Counted from the stretch's first letter, positions 12,601 to 23,612 are shown. The stretch: 64,000 nucleotides of DNA from Rallus limicola (GCA_022605955.1 JAKCOZ010000008.1:22259083-22323082), one strand, 5' to 3'. Notes: generated by a model not told the origin, from the letters alone. Program-made: numbers and translations.

Positions 12601-15600
12601 GGATGGGATCACTGTGATCTCCAAAAGATGCACCTCAGGTTTTACTAGAGTACTGCTTATTTGTACATACTCAGAACTCATCACTGAAATCAGTGTGGAG
12701 TGCCAGCTAACATCCATGCCCCGATGTATATCTTAAAATGAACTCAATGAAAATACTTTGGTGTTCAATTCTCAGTGACCAAGTTGAAAATTTACCATCA
12801 ACACTTGAAAATGACAGTTAATGTTCCAGGAGGAAAAAGAGAATGTTCTTAATAGAAGCAGAGAACAGAATACTGTTTGTAAGTACAAATGTATGATTGA
12901 GTCTAAGTCACCAGGGATAAAGTATTCTTACTACACTTGACTGTCTGTAGAAATAACTGATTGTAAGAACTGACTTGAAGAATTAAATTTTCATAGGACC
13001 CCACCAATAAAAAAAAAAAAGATAGCTCTTTATATTGTTTTCTTTTTCTCTATATAAATTGGGCAATAGCTCTACCTTGAAAAGGACTAAGTATGAAACA
13101 AATAAGAGACAGCTGAATTATTCAGGACATGTTATATTAAAAGTACAACTGCAAACATATCAAGGATTGGCATGCTTTATTTTAGCATATCTCTTTGGCC
13201 TCAGGCATTAGACCAGAAATAGACCCCAGGCATTAATGGTACTTTCTGAAATTCTGAACAAATTAGCATCAACACAGTTTTATTGTAAACTTTTACAGCA
13301 GGCTCCTTTTATTTTTATTGTTTTGAAAATTTCTGGTGGTTTGAGAGATAATCCCTTTACAGACACATGGAATAAAACTGGAAACAAGCAAACCCTCAGC
13401 CTGAAGCACTTCCAAGCACACTTAACTGTGGTAATATATTTTGGCAAGCTTGCTGACCAAGGCTGTCCACTGATTAATGTGCTGCCCAACTGCTGGCCCA
13501 GCCCCCTGCAGTAATACTGTTTCACTGGATAGAATTCAGTGAAGATTTTGTTCTTACATATGACTCATTTATTTAGGTGTTAATTACATGGTTTTATCTG
13601 TATCTACGCCTTCCTAACAGAAGCTGGAATTAATACCTTAGGATACATAAACAAATTTTATTAGGAGTGATATGTATCTTAGAGTAATAACTAATCCAGT
13701 GTGTATATTTTATTTGTGCAAATTTAAAGGTTAGTTGGCTAAGTTAGACCACAAACAACATTTGTCTCTCTTGACACCAGTTCTGTTTTCACTGTGTGTA
13801 CGGTCCCAGTCACCCCAACAGCTAAGAACGATGGGGCTGCTAACACTGAACACTACCAGAAGAATTTCAGCAATAAAAATCAGACATTATTTATAAATAG
13901 AAAAAATGAATCACAGATAAACGAAGTAACTACCTACAGCCATATACCAATTCAGTATGAACTAGCCCTAACCACGTGTTTACTGTATAAAGCCATGTCA
14001 ACATCAGCAGATCAGGAAGAGGACGTGCTTGTTATAAAATGAATTAAAAATAAATATTTTCACTTTACAGTGTTTCAAAATTGCATTATATTAATTGCAA
14101 TGCCAAAAGTGACATGTACATTTAAGTTTCTAAAAATCTCTTACTTCAGCATCAAAGCGAGGATCCTGATAGGCATCACTGATGTTCACTGGGAGACCCG
14201 TGGAAGCCACAAGTTCAGCAATGCTATTATTTATTAGCCAGTCAGAATAAGAGGATGATTTCTCCACACTGTCTTTGAAACTTTCAAAAGGTGTAACAAG
14301 GGAAGAAAAGGATATAGTTAACATTGCTTGAAAATCAAAAATGTCTTACAGGAATATTCATAGGAACAGCAGAACCATCCACAGAAAGGATGCACAGTTA
14401 AATGCTTGGAAGACTTAATCAAAGGGAATGCATTGATTTTCTGGAGACTAATTCAACTAAGTCACTCATTTGAAAGAAAACTCAATATTCTTAAAAGACT
14501 ATTAATAAAGATAATAGTAATGATTTCCACAAATCAAAGTGTATCAACTTTCATTTGAGATAAGAATTTTGAGTGATTGTAATAAATGTTACGTGTATAC
14601 TTTGACAGGAACCTCTAAAAAAATATAATGGTTTTTTGAGCTAAGTAGAAAACTCACATTTATAATTTAAAATGTATGTCAGGACATCAATACTTGAGAA
14701 GCAAAAAATCTTTATGGATAAGATTCTAATTTCAAACACATAGCTCCCAGTTCATACCTTAAAAATCTGGATAATATTATCATTATAATGTAAGACACTT
14801 TAAATCAGGACTGGATTATGGGTGTCAGGCATTAAGCAGCAAACGAATTCAAGTAAAAGAAACAAGATAAAATTCAGGAAGAAGTTTTAAAAGTATATTC
14901 TACTATGTTGTCTCCATTCCTAGCAAGTGCTTTACAACCTACACGCTGGAAGAGAGGCACTCAACTTTCACTAGGAGGAAATATCAATGCTTAATTCTGA
15001 TGCAAATTACAGCCAGCTGGTTCTCTCTCCATTCTCAGCAGTTCAGAACACTTAGAAGCTACTCTAAAAATCACAAGCAATAATTTTCTCCAAACTGTGG
15101 AAAGCTGTGAGTGATTCCTGCTGGACTGATGCAGGCAGCTGCATGCTACCATCTCTCCACCTTGCCCACATATTAACAGGAGCACCACAGGCCAGGCAGC
15201 AGAGTAGTGCTGCGCTCTCCCCTTATGCAGCTGCTTGTCTCGCTAGCTTCCCCAAAGCCTCCATGACAAGGATGGCAAGAAGTACAGTAGGGAAGTGGCA
15301 CAGCCAAAATCACGGGTACCTTCAATCCTCTCTGAACAGTGACAGGAACCCTTCCTGTGCCTAGGACTACAAGAGCAGAAAGATTCCTTACAAAGCATAA
15401 AAATCCTGCAGGGAATGGGATGATACCTGAGCGTACATCATCATTCCAGGGACAGAGGGTATCAGGGATTTCAGCACTTTCTGTCTATCAGCCCAATCTG
15501 GAGAGAGCAGAGATACTTTCTCCCACCAACCCAAACTCTGGCTGAGACAGCTGACCTTCTCACTGCCACTGGTTCTCAGGTTAGAAAGCTGTAATCATCA

Positions 15601-18600
15601 GTTACATCATCTGCCAAGGTGATTACTGCTGTGCAGGAAAGACAGCCTACAGCACCTTCCCTCCGGCTCATCGTCATCCAGAATACATCAGAACAGAACC
15701 CTCAAGGCTTCTGAGATTTATGTAACCATTAGTCAAAGGAAGAGAAAATTTAGGAGACTTGGCAAACCTGTACTTCAAGAACAAAGTGACTGGCAAAAAA
15801 GGAGAACATCGGTGTGCCATTATCGATAATAAAGAAACTTGATGATGGTGTGTGCTAGAAAATTGCAAACTGAACAGATAAATGTAAGTGTGCTCTTGCA
15901 AGGCACCTCTTTACAATGAACAGCAAAGAAAAATGATGTGAATATTCATTATAATACTAGTGGACTGACGAACAGGTGAACTGCTATTAGCCAGATGTAA
16001 GAATGACAAAAGAAAAGCTAGTTTCTTCTAAAACTGGATGAGAAAGTATGTTAGGACATGAAAAGTTATATTGTCCTTAGAGCGCCTCTCTCTTTCAGGT
16101 AAAACTGATAAGTAAAACTGTTCTCCCTATTTGGATTTCCACTGAATTTCAAAGAGATAATATTTATCTTCACTGGTGTGATGATGAAGAAACTGATCTT
16201 GACTTTTTTTGTTTGTTTTTTTGCTTCACATGAAATGTCTCAGGACTTCACATCAGTTAAGGCTGCAGAATGTAGAATGAAAAGGGCAAAACTCACTAGA
16301 AAAATGCTCAAATGTCAAGGGCTCGCGGCATTGTTCTGTATCCTAAATAACCTTTATTTTCCTTCTATAGTGCCAATAACTCAAGCTGTGCCTGTGCTAG
16401 ATCCAAATGTGACATCATATCTGCCAGTCTAACCTTGGTCTTTGTAAAACCAGCTTCACTGTCCACTGGATCAAGAATTAAAGAAAAAGCAATATAGGTT
16501 TATATTATGATGCATAGAAATACACCTTTATAAATCTTATAAAGACTAGCTATCATATTACATGTGCTTATTCACATTGTCTCAGTCTGAAGTTAAAATG
16601 ATCTTGACTACATACGAGCAGGCTACTACAAATTGCTTTTTGGTAACATGCTAATATAACTATGGTAACAAGAAATGAGCCAGCTTGGTTATCTTGACAC
16701 CACTCTGCATTGTTTTGACTAATCTGGCTACAGATCAAGTTTGAGAAAAACAGGAATAACAACCACATCCTTTGATTCATACTCCTGTCCCTGAACAAAA
16801 GGAATGTATTTTCACCAATTTAATTGACCTAGGAAAGACCAACCACTACTCCAAAGCTTTGTCAAAAGCAGTAACTTGTGATTCCCAGATGAATCAACAC
16901 ATTACTTATTCATATTTATTTAAACCTTCCTATTTTTTATCTCCTACTTTTCCACCTGTGTCACCATTCCCATCTCTCATCTAGCGGATAGGGCATGGAA
17001 GAGATGTAGATTCTACTTGTCTGTGTGGTCTTGGACTCTGCTGTCAGCTCAAACATCTTAAAAATAATACTACCCATTTTAGGAACACTGCAAGATCCAT
17101 GAAAAGCTTTAAGAATTACGATTTGTTGGAATCTGGAACACAATGTGCACATTTAGCTTAATGAAGTGGTAGCTTCTCACCATAATGGAGGTGAAAAAAT
17201 AAAGAATGAAAGAAGGCAAGTTACCTAAAAATATTTTTAAAAGCCCCTTAAAGGGCTTAAATGTGGCAAAGCAAAAAGCAACCTTCAAATATACTAAGCT
17301 ATGAATAGCAAGTTGGACAGGAAGTTTATCAATATAGCAGCCACTTGACACGGAAAATTCTAATTCAGAATCAGTATGAACTGATTTGCATAAAAAGTGT
17401 ACTATAATCACTGAGTTTGGGCCCTGATACATGGAAAAAAACTTTTCACAATAGCCCTGAACCTTCATCCACTTGTTTGGTATGTAGGACATTTTATGTG
17501 AACTGTTACTAATTGTATTATCTTGTTGGAATTAATAGACAAAACCCATATGAACAAAAGGCTCTTTCTATCACTACTTATAATTAGCCCTTTATCAGTG
17601 TTTAAATATGGATCCTACTAAGCAAAACATATACTTTATTTTGACTGTGCTCCCAAACAAAATTTAGTCACAGGAACACAAATTCGAGGAAATACGTGTT
17701 TTAGGCTTTCCAACCTGACAAGAGGAGAAATAAAATTGTACTGGAAACCTTTCAACACAATGGTAAGGAGTCATCTTGTAAGAGATCAACAATCTAAAAT
17801 AATTTTGTAACTTTTACCTCAGTATTAACTATGCAAAGCAACACTTGTATGTTCTCCAAAGTTCTACAATACAGTCATTGGTTATTTCCTGGTTTCTTCT
17901 CTGAGGCACTGACACAACGTTAGTGCATAAAAACACACACATATACATATATATAAAAATACAGGCATGAATAAATATATGTTTACTCAAGCAAGCCTCC
18001 ATTTAAAGCAAGCAGGAGTCTTGTCTGAGAAAAACTGTAGGCTCACACTCTTCAAATCTACTCAAAATTCCACAAGAAAATAAAACTATGATCAAGCAAA
18101 TTTAAAACTACGTGAAAAAAGAATCTATTACTACAGAAGACAGGACACTAACCTGTTGTCAGTATCAGCACTGCATTTTGGAGATAACAACTCAAAAGAC
18201 TTGGTAAATTTCACCACCTGTCACAAAAAAGTAACTTAAAATTGTTACTAGGATAAATATACATGTGAGAAAACAGCAATATAAGTTTCTTCTATTTAAA
18301 CCATATTTTTATAACATTGTATTAGAATAAAAATTCAATCTGCATTCCTCCAGTGTGCAATATATACACTGCACAGTTCACAACATAAACTTGAATTATA
18401 TCTTTAGATTCCTTTATGAAACTATCATCTGCAACAGTATATGCTTCCCTTCAAAGGCCTTTGGAACATGAATTATGGAGCTTTATTCAAAATGTCACTT
18501 TTAATACATAGGAAAATAAACAGACCCATTTGCACTAATTGCAACCAATTTTCCTTGTACATATGTGCCAACAGCATGTAAGTGAAATTTTAAGGGTGCC

Positions 18601-21600
18601 TAATGTGACAGACAACACAGATAATGTTTTGGATGCTAGCATGAGTCTCCATCTCTCACTTTGGCTCTGTATGGTAAAAGGTTTTCACGTGATGCACAAA
18701 TGACGGCATTCTGGACACGGCTTAACATTGAGTTACTTTACAGAGATCTATTTTGATACATAGTTTAACCCTCAAAAATAGGTGAAAATTAGGAAAGTAA
18801 CTGTTTCACCACTTGTAAAAATGACCAAGTGGGTGGCAAGATGCTATTCTACTCCAAATTAACCTAAGATTTATGAATTTTTAGAAAAGGTTCGTGCTTA
18901 GCTGAATACCTTTGCTGTCCACATTTCAGAATTTGGTCTATGAGAACTCATTGTCTGTGGTTTGCAGAAAACCCCTCTGTGCTTGAAGGTAGAAATATTA
19001 CTAAGAGTAGAAAAATTAAATGAACAATACCATCCGCAGCCTACTACTAACACAATGTACTATTTTGTGGAAAAAAAAAAGGTATTATACTTGCAAATGC
19101 AGTGGCATTTCATAAGAATGTAGTAGAACTGTACCTTGTAATTATAAAATCAGTGTGGGGGGTCTAGAAAAAGAAAACAAACTAGAAACATTAAAATTCT
19201 ATAACAGAGAATATATAAATGAAATACAAACCTTGATCTTGCTTTTATGAAAGCTTTTGTAATTTAGGGCATACTCCACTGAAAAGACTTAATTTCCATT
19301 AGTTTAAATGAAATGAGAATCATATCTTTCCTCCAGGAAAGAAAACAATTTTTTCTGCCATACACACAAACGTGTGATTCCGTCTCTGATAATCATTTAG
19401 ACTTGTCACAGTCCAGCAACAAATAATCAATTACAGAGTCAGTGAATCTAAAGATACTTGGATAGAAAAAAGAATTATATTAGAAGCAGCACTTTTACCC
19501 TTCAACTACTTCTCAAATCAATAGAAAGGAGGATATTTTGTGTTGAATAGCCTGAAAACTCTGAAGAAAGCTACTTAAAGGCTGTCATTTATTTTAATAC
19601 TAATAACAATAGTCATAAAAATGTTAAACATTTTCAAAGAGGCTCTCAATACCCTACAAATTGCTCTTGACAAATGTTTTCATATAGCTTATGCCCATCT
19701 GTTCAACTTAACAGAGCCCTGCAATGAAACAATTATTTTTTGGGCAACTGGGCAGAGCAATTGCAAAAGCAAAACATGCTTCAGTAATGCTGAAAGTTCT
19801 GTTTTCACTTCATCTGCCTGATGCAATATCTTATTCCTATCACTAGAACAAATATGTGACTATCTAGACATTTGTGTCTCTTCCAATGGATTTTCCGTTA
19901 CCTCAGGGAATACCTACTAGGTCAAATTGACAAGAGGCCTTACATTTCACAGAATTTTCATCATTTTGGAACTGAGATTGGTTTTCACTGTTTATTTTGC
20001 AGAGACTTGATAAAACGTGCAAATATAGCTGCCCCTAAACATACCCCTGCCAACAGCTAGAGCAAGTGGAGAACTTTCAAGAAGGAACAAATACCATGGA
20101 GTAGCAGCCACCAAAGGTAGCTGAAAAACTCTGTGTTGCAGATTCAGCCCTTACTCTCTGTGTGTTCTTTCACATTACAATACTGGTTTTCACCAAAAAA
20201 CATGTGTGAGGCAAGTTCAGAAGATGACTAGTATGAAGACACTGATTAGATTACCATAAAGCCCACTGAGCTGCTGAATACATAGGATGAGTCAGTCAGA
20301 GTCTTGATGAGGTTATTTTTATCTGTCATTCCTGATGGACCAGTAGTTTGATTGCAGATGTGGCATGTTACCTATTAGAATCAGCTGTATCACACCACTG
20401 ATCACACCATCAGCAACTTACAGACATCCCATTAAATGCCTTCAATTGACAAAAAGAAATTATAAATGTATCTTTTGGTTTCCATTTGAAAAACTGGCTA
20501 TAGTGGTATCAGCTGGGATAGTGTTAATTTTCTTCATTGTAGCTTGTATGGTGGCATGTTTTGAATTTGTGATGAAAAGAGCATTGATACCACAGGCTTG
20601 TTTTCATTATTGCTTATACAGTGTCAAGGACTTGTCTGTTTCTAACTCTGCATGGTCACTAGATAGATTGGAGTTTACACAATAGGCTGGGAGCGGACAC
20701 AGCTGGAACAGCTGTCCCCAACTGACCAAACTGACTATGCCAACTATGCTGTGTGATGTCACACTCAGTGATAAAAGCTGCAGGAAGGTGTGGTGACTTT
20801 CAGAGTCATGCCATTTGTCTTCCCAAATGAAAGTTCCATGTGATGGAGCCCTGCTTTCCTGGGAACGACAGAACACCTGCCTACCAATGGGAAGTACCAC
20901 ATGAATTCCTTATTTTGCTTTGCTTGTGCACACAGGTTGGGCTATACCTGCTGAACTGCTTTTATCTCAACTCAAAAGTTATAGCACTTTTACCTTTCCA
21001 ATTCCCTTCCCCATTCCACTGCGACGGAGAAATGAGTGAGTAGCTTAGCTGTGTGGGGCTTAGCTGCCTACTGGGGTTAAATCAGGACAGTGGTGTTAAA
21101 GAAACAACCTCTACTTAACTTACATTTCAGAATGATGTGCTGGAGGAATACTTGCTATCCACTACTTACCTATATATGAAACAGTTTCACCATGATGAAA
21201 GCAAGTGCTCCATTACTCAAGGATTAAGTTTTTTACAGAATATGCAGTCATACTTACAGGCGACTCAATATCTTCCAGAAGCAATACTGAACACCGCTCA
21301 CACTTCAGCAGAGTCTGGGCCCGATGCATAATTTTCTTGACAATTTTCTCTAAGTCTGTTTGCTCTTCAAAGAGGTCATTCACTACTTCCAGTAAAGCCT
21401 GCATACAAGGACAAAAAACTCTTGTTTTGGTTGTAGAATTAATAAATACATGGAGCATTGCAACAGAGGCATAATCTCTGAGATTGAGTGGTCCATTGAA
21501 ATCTTCATTCAAATAACGTTCTTAATAATTATGGCGACAGAATTGGGGTGGGGGGATCTAAAGAAAGAATGAACTTAAGTATTTCTTAGCTCACAACTGG

Positions 21601-23612
21601 GTACAATCCAATTCCTAGCAAACAATGTGGATCTTTGAAACTATTTCACTGTGGTCCAAATGTGAAACAATGGCTATAAAGCAATTCTCCAAGTACACAG
21701 TATGGATTGAGTTACTTGATTTGCTATATTGAATTTGCTGTTGAATTTAAGCTCCGTTTTATTAATTGATTACCCATTTTGCATGTTCAAAGCTGGAAAG
21801 GAAAAAAACACATTAACACTTCCATATTTCAATATCATTCTGATCCAGTCTTTATAACAATATGTCTGTAAAACAAAGCTAAAATGAAGACCTTCCCCTC
21901 TCATTTCGCCAACTTTAAAAAGAATAGGCCGTGTTCTTTCTTACCGTGGGTCCAAAGAAGAGTGCTTTTTCCTTTATGGTGGTTTAGAGGACTGACATTC
22001 AAAAACAGACATATGGGTGAACATACAGGCATTATTGGTCTTAGCTCTCCTAATGCAGTGGTCATCAGCAAAATGCTGGTCACAGTCACTGGAAATTGCC
22101 AGCCTTGACGTCCAGTTTGATAGGGAAGTCAAAGTATGGATATGTCCCTCTTGTGTTACTTGCCAACTAATTTCGGCCATGGACAAGGCAAAGCTTAAGA
22201 ACACCAAGGGGTCAGAAATGGAATGAAGTACAGGCCACTATATTGCTGTCAAATAGCAATGATCTTTGTTATGCCTCGTGTGGCTTAAGGGGCAATAAGA
22301 AACAAAGAATCTGTAGCTCTAATCAAATTTCCTGATGTGTCCAACCACCAGAATGTACCATATTCTAATGAAGAATGAGAATGTCCGTAATACTCTTTTG
22401 CTGAATGCCTCTCTCAGATTAAATGACGACTCCTCAAAGTCTGTCATTGTCCCTTGCAGGCTGGGAATCTGCAGCAAATTTTAAGTCTCTGTGTATTCAA
22501 ATGATTATTTTGAACATTAACAAAAATTTTTAGCAAAAAAAAAAAATAATCTTTTTTTTCCCCTAAGTCTTGTCCACATCTCCACCCTGCAATGTAATGG
22601 TCTGTAGTCAGACCTGGACAGAAGACAAGGTCAGATCCTTCATGACCTTTAAGTATATACCATTAGAAAGGGATATTGTTATTTTCACAGTAGTGGAAAG
22701 TATCAGTTTCCATACATGGAAAGCACCAAAATCCTAAGTATACAATTGTCAGTGTTCAATATACAGACCTATCCCACTCTAGTTTCCCCTGCTTTTTGAA
22801 GCAAGACTAGGTTCACCACCACCAGTGGTAGTTTTACTGAGGCTTTGGAGCTGTGATCCACTGTAACAAAAGTATTCCCCATCATTGCAAGCAAGGTGAT
22901 TTTAAAAAAAAAGCGCCAACAATTATTTAAAAAAAAAAATCAAAATTGCCACTTTATTTTTTAAAAAACCCGAAGCCCTCTCTGAGAAGAAAATTGCATG
23001 TGAACTCAGCATTGTATTCATTGCTTTGGAGCCTCCTGTCCCAACTCATGCACGGCATCTGCAATCATGAGTAACATGAGTAATATATCTATGCAGACAC
23101 ATGCTGTCAAAACCCTTTGGATACAGGGGTTTTTTCTTGCTTACTTTTATAAAGATATATCCAACATTATTTGCACATGAATTGAATATTATAAATTCAG
23201 GATGGCAAAGGTTTGATATTACTGGAATTTAATGAGAGTTTGAATCTCTGCCAAAGTAACACAGTTTGTGTTGCAAATGCAATTGTTTCAGCACTACGAA
23301 ACACAGAACTGACATCAGGCAACAACAGCAACCACCACCAGCGTACTTCCCTCCCACACTCTCCGCTTGCTGCCTCAGTCAAGACAGTCTGTTGAAAAGT
23401 GCATTTCTTAAAAATAAAACACAGTTAATACTATCTGCTTAGCAAACACATACATGTAAGCTGGAATCTGAAGGAACAGAAGATGAAGGTTCAACACTGG
23501 TCCAATATACATTTTTACTTACCCTGCTTCTGTCATATTCCTTCCTTGAAGCTGCAAACAGCTGGGCATTGGATATGGCAATCCCACAGAACGGGAGATA
23601 CATCTGCATCAC
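6615..23612 (-). CDS. PDE11A: PDE11A, internal part of the coding sequence (8 exons, partial at both ends)
   Basis: Phosphodiesterase 11A is a cytosolic dimeric enzyme that hydrolyses both cAMP and cGMP. It has two N-terminal GAF domains and a C-terminal HD-type catalytic domain. Eight minus-strand exons join into 240 stop-free codons that match, nearly residue for residue, about residues 358-596 of mammalian PDE11A4 as I recall it. Codons 1-20 finish GAF-A, about 21-40 form the connecting helix, about 41-200 are GAF-B and 201-240 lead toward the catalytic domain. The GAF-B signature reads [13 protein letters not shown], a degenerate NKxnFx3DE motif. Splice phases run 0,0,2,0,1,0,0,0 and all boundaries are GT-AG. 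Neither the upstream GAF-A exons nor the catalytic exons are in the window. Differences from the recalled mammalian protein cluster where the third and fourth exons meet. The family is certain. PDE11A over its paralogue PDE5A rests on sequence identity. Confidence 0.96.
6666..10029 (-). other. PDE11A intron
   Basis: A 3.4-kb intron between the GAF-B/linker exon and the 17-codon exon. It has no coding exon that I can recognise. It includes the probable ancient CR1-like relic near 7.6-8.1 kb and a short (GT)n run at 9308-9319. A plus-strand open frame of 133 codons at 7177-7578 has no recognisable product and partly borders the relic. Confidence 0.8.
7590..8140 (-). mobile_element. Probable ancient CR1/L3-like LINE relic
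   Basis: The plus strand here reads like the reverse complement of the 3' part of old amniote CR1/L3 elements. Phrases recall the remains of the family's reverse-transcriptase tail and 3' region, for example around 7846-7866 and 7914-7975 (CAACCTTTCTCCATTATTTA). It is heavily decayed, with no open frame and no clear ends. The call rests on remembered consensus phrases, so both family and limits are tentative. Confidence 0.3.
10030..10122 (-). CDS. PDE11A: PDE11A exon: end of GAF-B and second linker helix
   Basis: Ninety-three bases give 31 codons, phase 0 to phase 0: [19 protein letters not shown] followed by [12 protein letters not shown]. This closes GAF-B and enters the helix that leads to the catalytic domain. 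The acceptor TATATTCTAG lies behind a run of T residues (seen as poly-A on the plus strand at 10132-10143). The donor is GAT|GTATGT. The intron on its 5' side is only 336 bp. Confidence 0.95.
10123..10458 (-). other. PDE11A short intron
   Basis: Only 336 bp between the GAF-B signature exon and the GAF-B terminal exon. Its length is divisible by three, but the retained frame meets a TGA at the fifth codon, so retention would truncate the protein. It includes the 12-base A run that forms the acceptor pyrimidine tract. Confidence 0.9.
10459..10526 (-). CDS. PDE11A: PDE11A exon: GAF-B signature motif
   Basis: Sixty-eight bases complete the split Gly codon and add 22 codons, [15 protein letters not shown] to ADQRLFE. 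This carries the GAF-B version of the NKxnFx3DE signature. Here the Lys is Arg and the final Glu is Gln, as in mammalian PDE11A. That fits GAF-B not being the main cyclic-nucleotide site. Acceptor ATTCTTTCTAAAG; donor GAA|GTAAGA. Too short to stand out as an open frame, it was found by translating between splice sites. Confidence 0.95.
10527..11987 (-). other. PDE11A intron
   Basis: About 1.46 kb of AT-rich intron between two GAF-B exons. I see no gene, RNA or mobile element in it. Confidence 0.85.
11988..12063 (-). CDS. PDE11A: PDE11A exon: GAF-B strands
   Basis: Seventy-six bases encode 25 codons plus the first base of a Gly codon: [11 protein letters not shown], then [10 protein letters not shown] and HQIIG. 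This is the central beta-sheet strand pair of GAF-B. Acceptor TACGTTTTAG; donor TTG|GTAAGA. It pairs with the next exon (76+68=144 bp) as a frame-neutral unit, although neither is symmetrical alone. The residues match the mammalian protein as I recall it. Confidence 0.95.
12064..14144 (-). other. PDE11A intron
   Basis: About 2.1 kb between two GAF-B exons. It holds a poly-A run near 13009-13020 and short chance open frames on both strands near 13236-13525. I recognise no repeat family. Confidence 0.85.
14145..14280 (-). CDS. PDE11A: PDE11A exon: central GAF-B
   Basis: This 136-bp exon gives one base finishing a split Ser codon and then 45 codons, starting [14 protein letters not shown] and ending [12 protein letters not shown]. 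It contains the [18 protein letters not shown] segment that marks PDE GAF domains. Acceptor ACACCTTTTGAAAG behind a long pyrimidine tract; donor GAA|GTAAGA. It has three serines (KSSSY) where I recall two in mammals, and Val where I recall Met in the ESMEK stretch. The frame is also open upstream of the acceptor to an ATG at 14324. Confidence 0.96.
14281..18152 (-). other. PDE11A intron
   Basis: About 3.9 kb between the GAF-B variable-loop exon and the central GAF-B exon. A more GC-rich patch lies at 15100-15560, and mixed (CA)n/(TA)n simple sequence at 17933-17956. The exon-proximal end stays open in the frame of the next exon from an ATG at 14324. I found no other coding signal. Confidence 0.85.
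17933..17956. repeat. Mixed CA/TA simple repeat
   Basis: A short run of ACACACAC passes into ATATACATATATAT. It is low-complexity intronic sequence with no gene association. Confidence 0.7.
18153..18217 (-). CDS. PDE11A: PDE11A exon: GAF-B variable loop
   Basis: Sixty-five bases encode 21 codons plus two bases of a Ser codon that is completed by the next exon. The peptide runs [21 protein letters not shown]. Acceptor TTTTTTGTGACAG; donor CAG|GTTAGT. The length is not a multiple of three, so skipping it alone would shift the frame. Skipping it together with the next exon (65+136=201 bp) would keep the frame. The Leu-Leu pair replaces the Leu-Met I recall in mammals, and the end of the exon (ADTDN) also differs from the recalled ADAEN. 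Confidence 0.95.
20504..21089 (+). mobile_element. Solo LTR of an avian ERVL-type endogenous retrovirus
   Basis: The sequence follows the order I know for avian ERVL LTRs. It has an AGCTGGGATAGTGTTAATTT start, a central block about the GGACACAGCTGGAACAGCTG stretch, and a TATA-like GATAAAAG at 20770-20777. Next comes a GATGGAGCCCTGCTTTCCTG block, then a 3' part with CTGGGGTTAAATCAGGACA. It is about 586 bp with no internal retroviral sequence on either side, hence solo. A 5-bp GTGGT at 20503-20507 and 21090-21094 could be the target-site duplication, in which case the true 5' edge is 20508. A decayed CRE-like TGATGTCA is at 20754-20761. The orientation is opposite to PDE11A. Confidence 0.85.
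20754..20777 (+). promoter_or_regulatory. LTR promoter remnants: CRE-like site and TATA-like box
   Basis: TGATGTCA (20754-20761) is one CpG transition away from the palindromic cAMP-response element TGACGTCA that I recall at this place in intact avian ERVL LTRs. Nine bases further on, GATAAAAG (20770-20777) sits where the LTR TATA box belongs. Both are degraded copies, and current activity is not implied. Confidence 0.45.
21258..21398 (-). CDS. PDE11A: PDE11A exon: linker helix and start of GAF-B
   Basis: This 141-bp exon gives 47 codons, phase 0 to phase 0, beginning [10 protein letters not shown] and ending LLLEDIESP. It covers the long connecting helix and the first strand of GAF-B, including the [11 protein letters not shown] core typical of PDE GAF domains. 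Acceptor TCCTTGTATGCAG; donor CCT|GTAAGTATG. As far as I recall it is identical to the mammalian protein. The reading frame stays open for 38 codons upstream of the acceptor, to an ATG at 21512. That stretch is intron and probably open by chance. Confidence 0.96.
21399..23522 (-). other. PDE11A intron
   Basis: About 2.1 kb between the GAF-A terminal exon and the linker exon. It contains a 12-base A run at 22535-22546 followed by a T run, which makes an A/T inverted repeat. Short plus- and minus-strand frames near 21900-22220 overlap each other and are chance frames. Confidence 0.85.
23523..23612 (-). CDS. PDE11A: PDE11A exon: end of GAF-A and start of the linker helix
   Basis: Ninety bases encode 30 codons, phase 0 at both ends, running [10 protein letters not shown] to SRKEYDRSR. 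This is the closing strand and helix of GAF-A (the [10 protein letters not shown] segment) followed by the charged start of the helix joining GAF-A to GAF-B. The acceptor is TTTTGATACTAG and the donor is AGG|GTAAGT, both on the minus strand. The only change I notice against mammals is Asp for Glu in the YDRSR motif. The exon that should precede it (NKIPEG..FTEDDEK of GAF-A) was not found anywhere up to 64000. Confidence 0.95.

Larger units (their letters stand above)
18218..21257 (-). other. PDE11A intron containing an ERVL-type LTR
   Basis: About 3.0 kb. From 20504 to 21089 it carries an LTR antisense to the gene, ending 168 bases short of the exon edge at 21258. Outside that LTR I see only AT-rich sequence and chance open frames. 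Confidence 0.85.
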
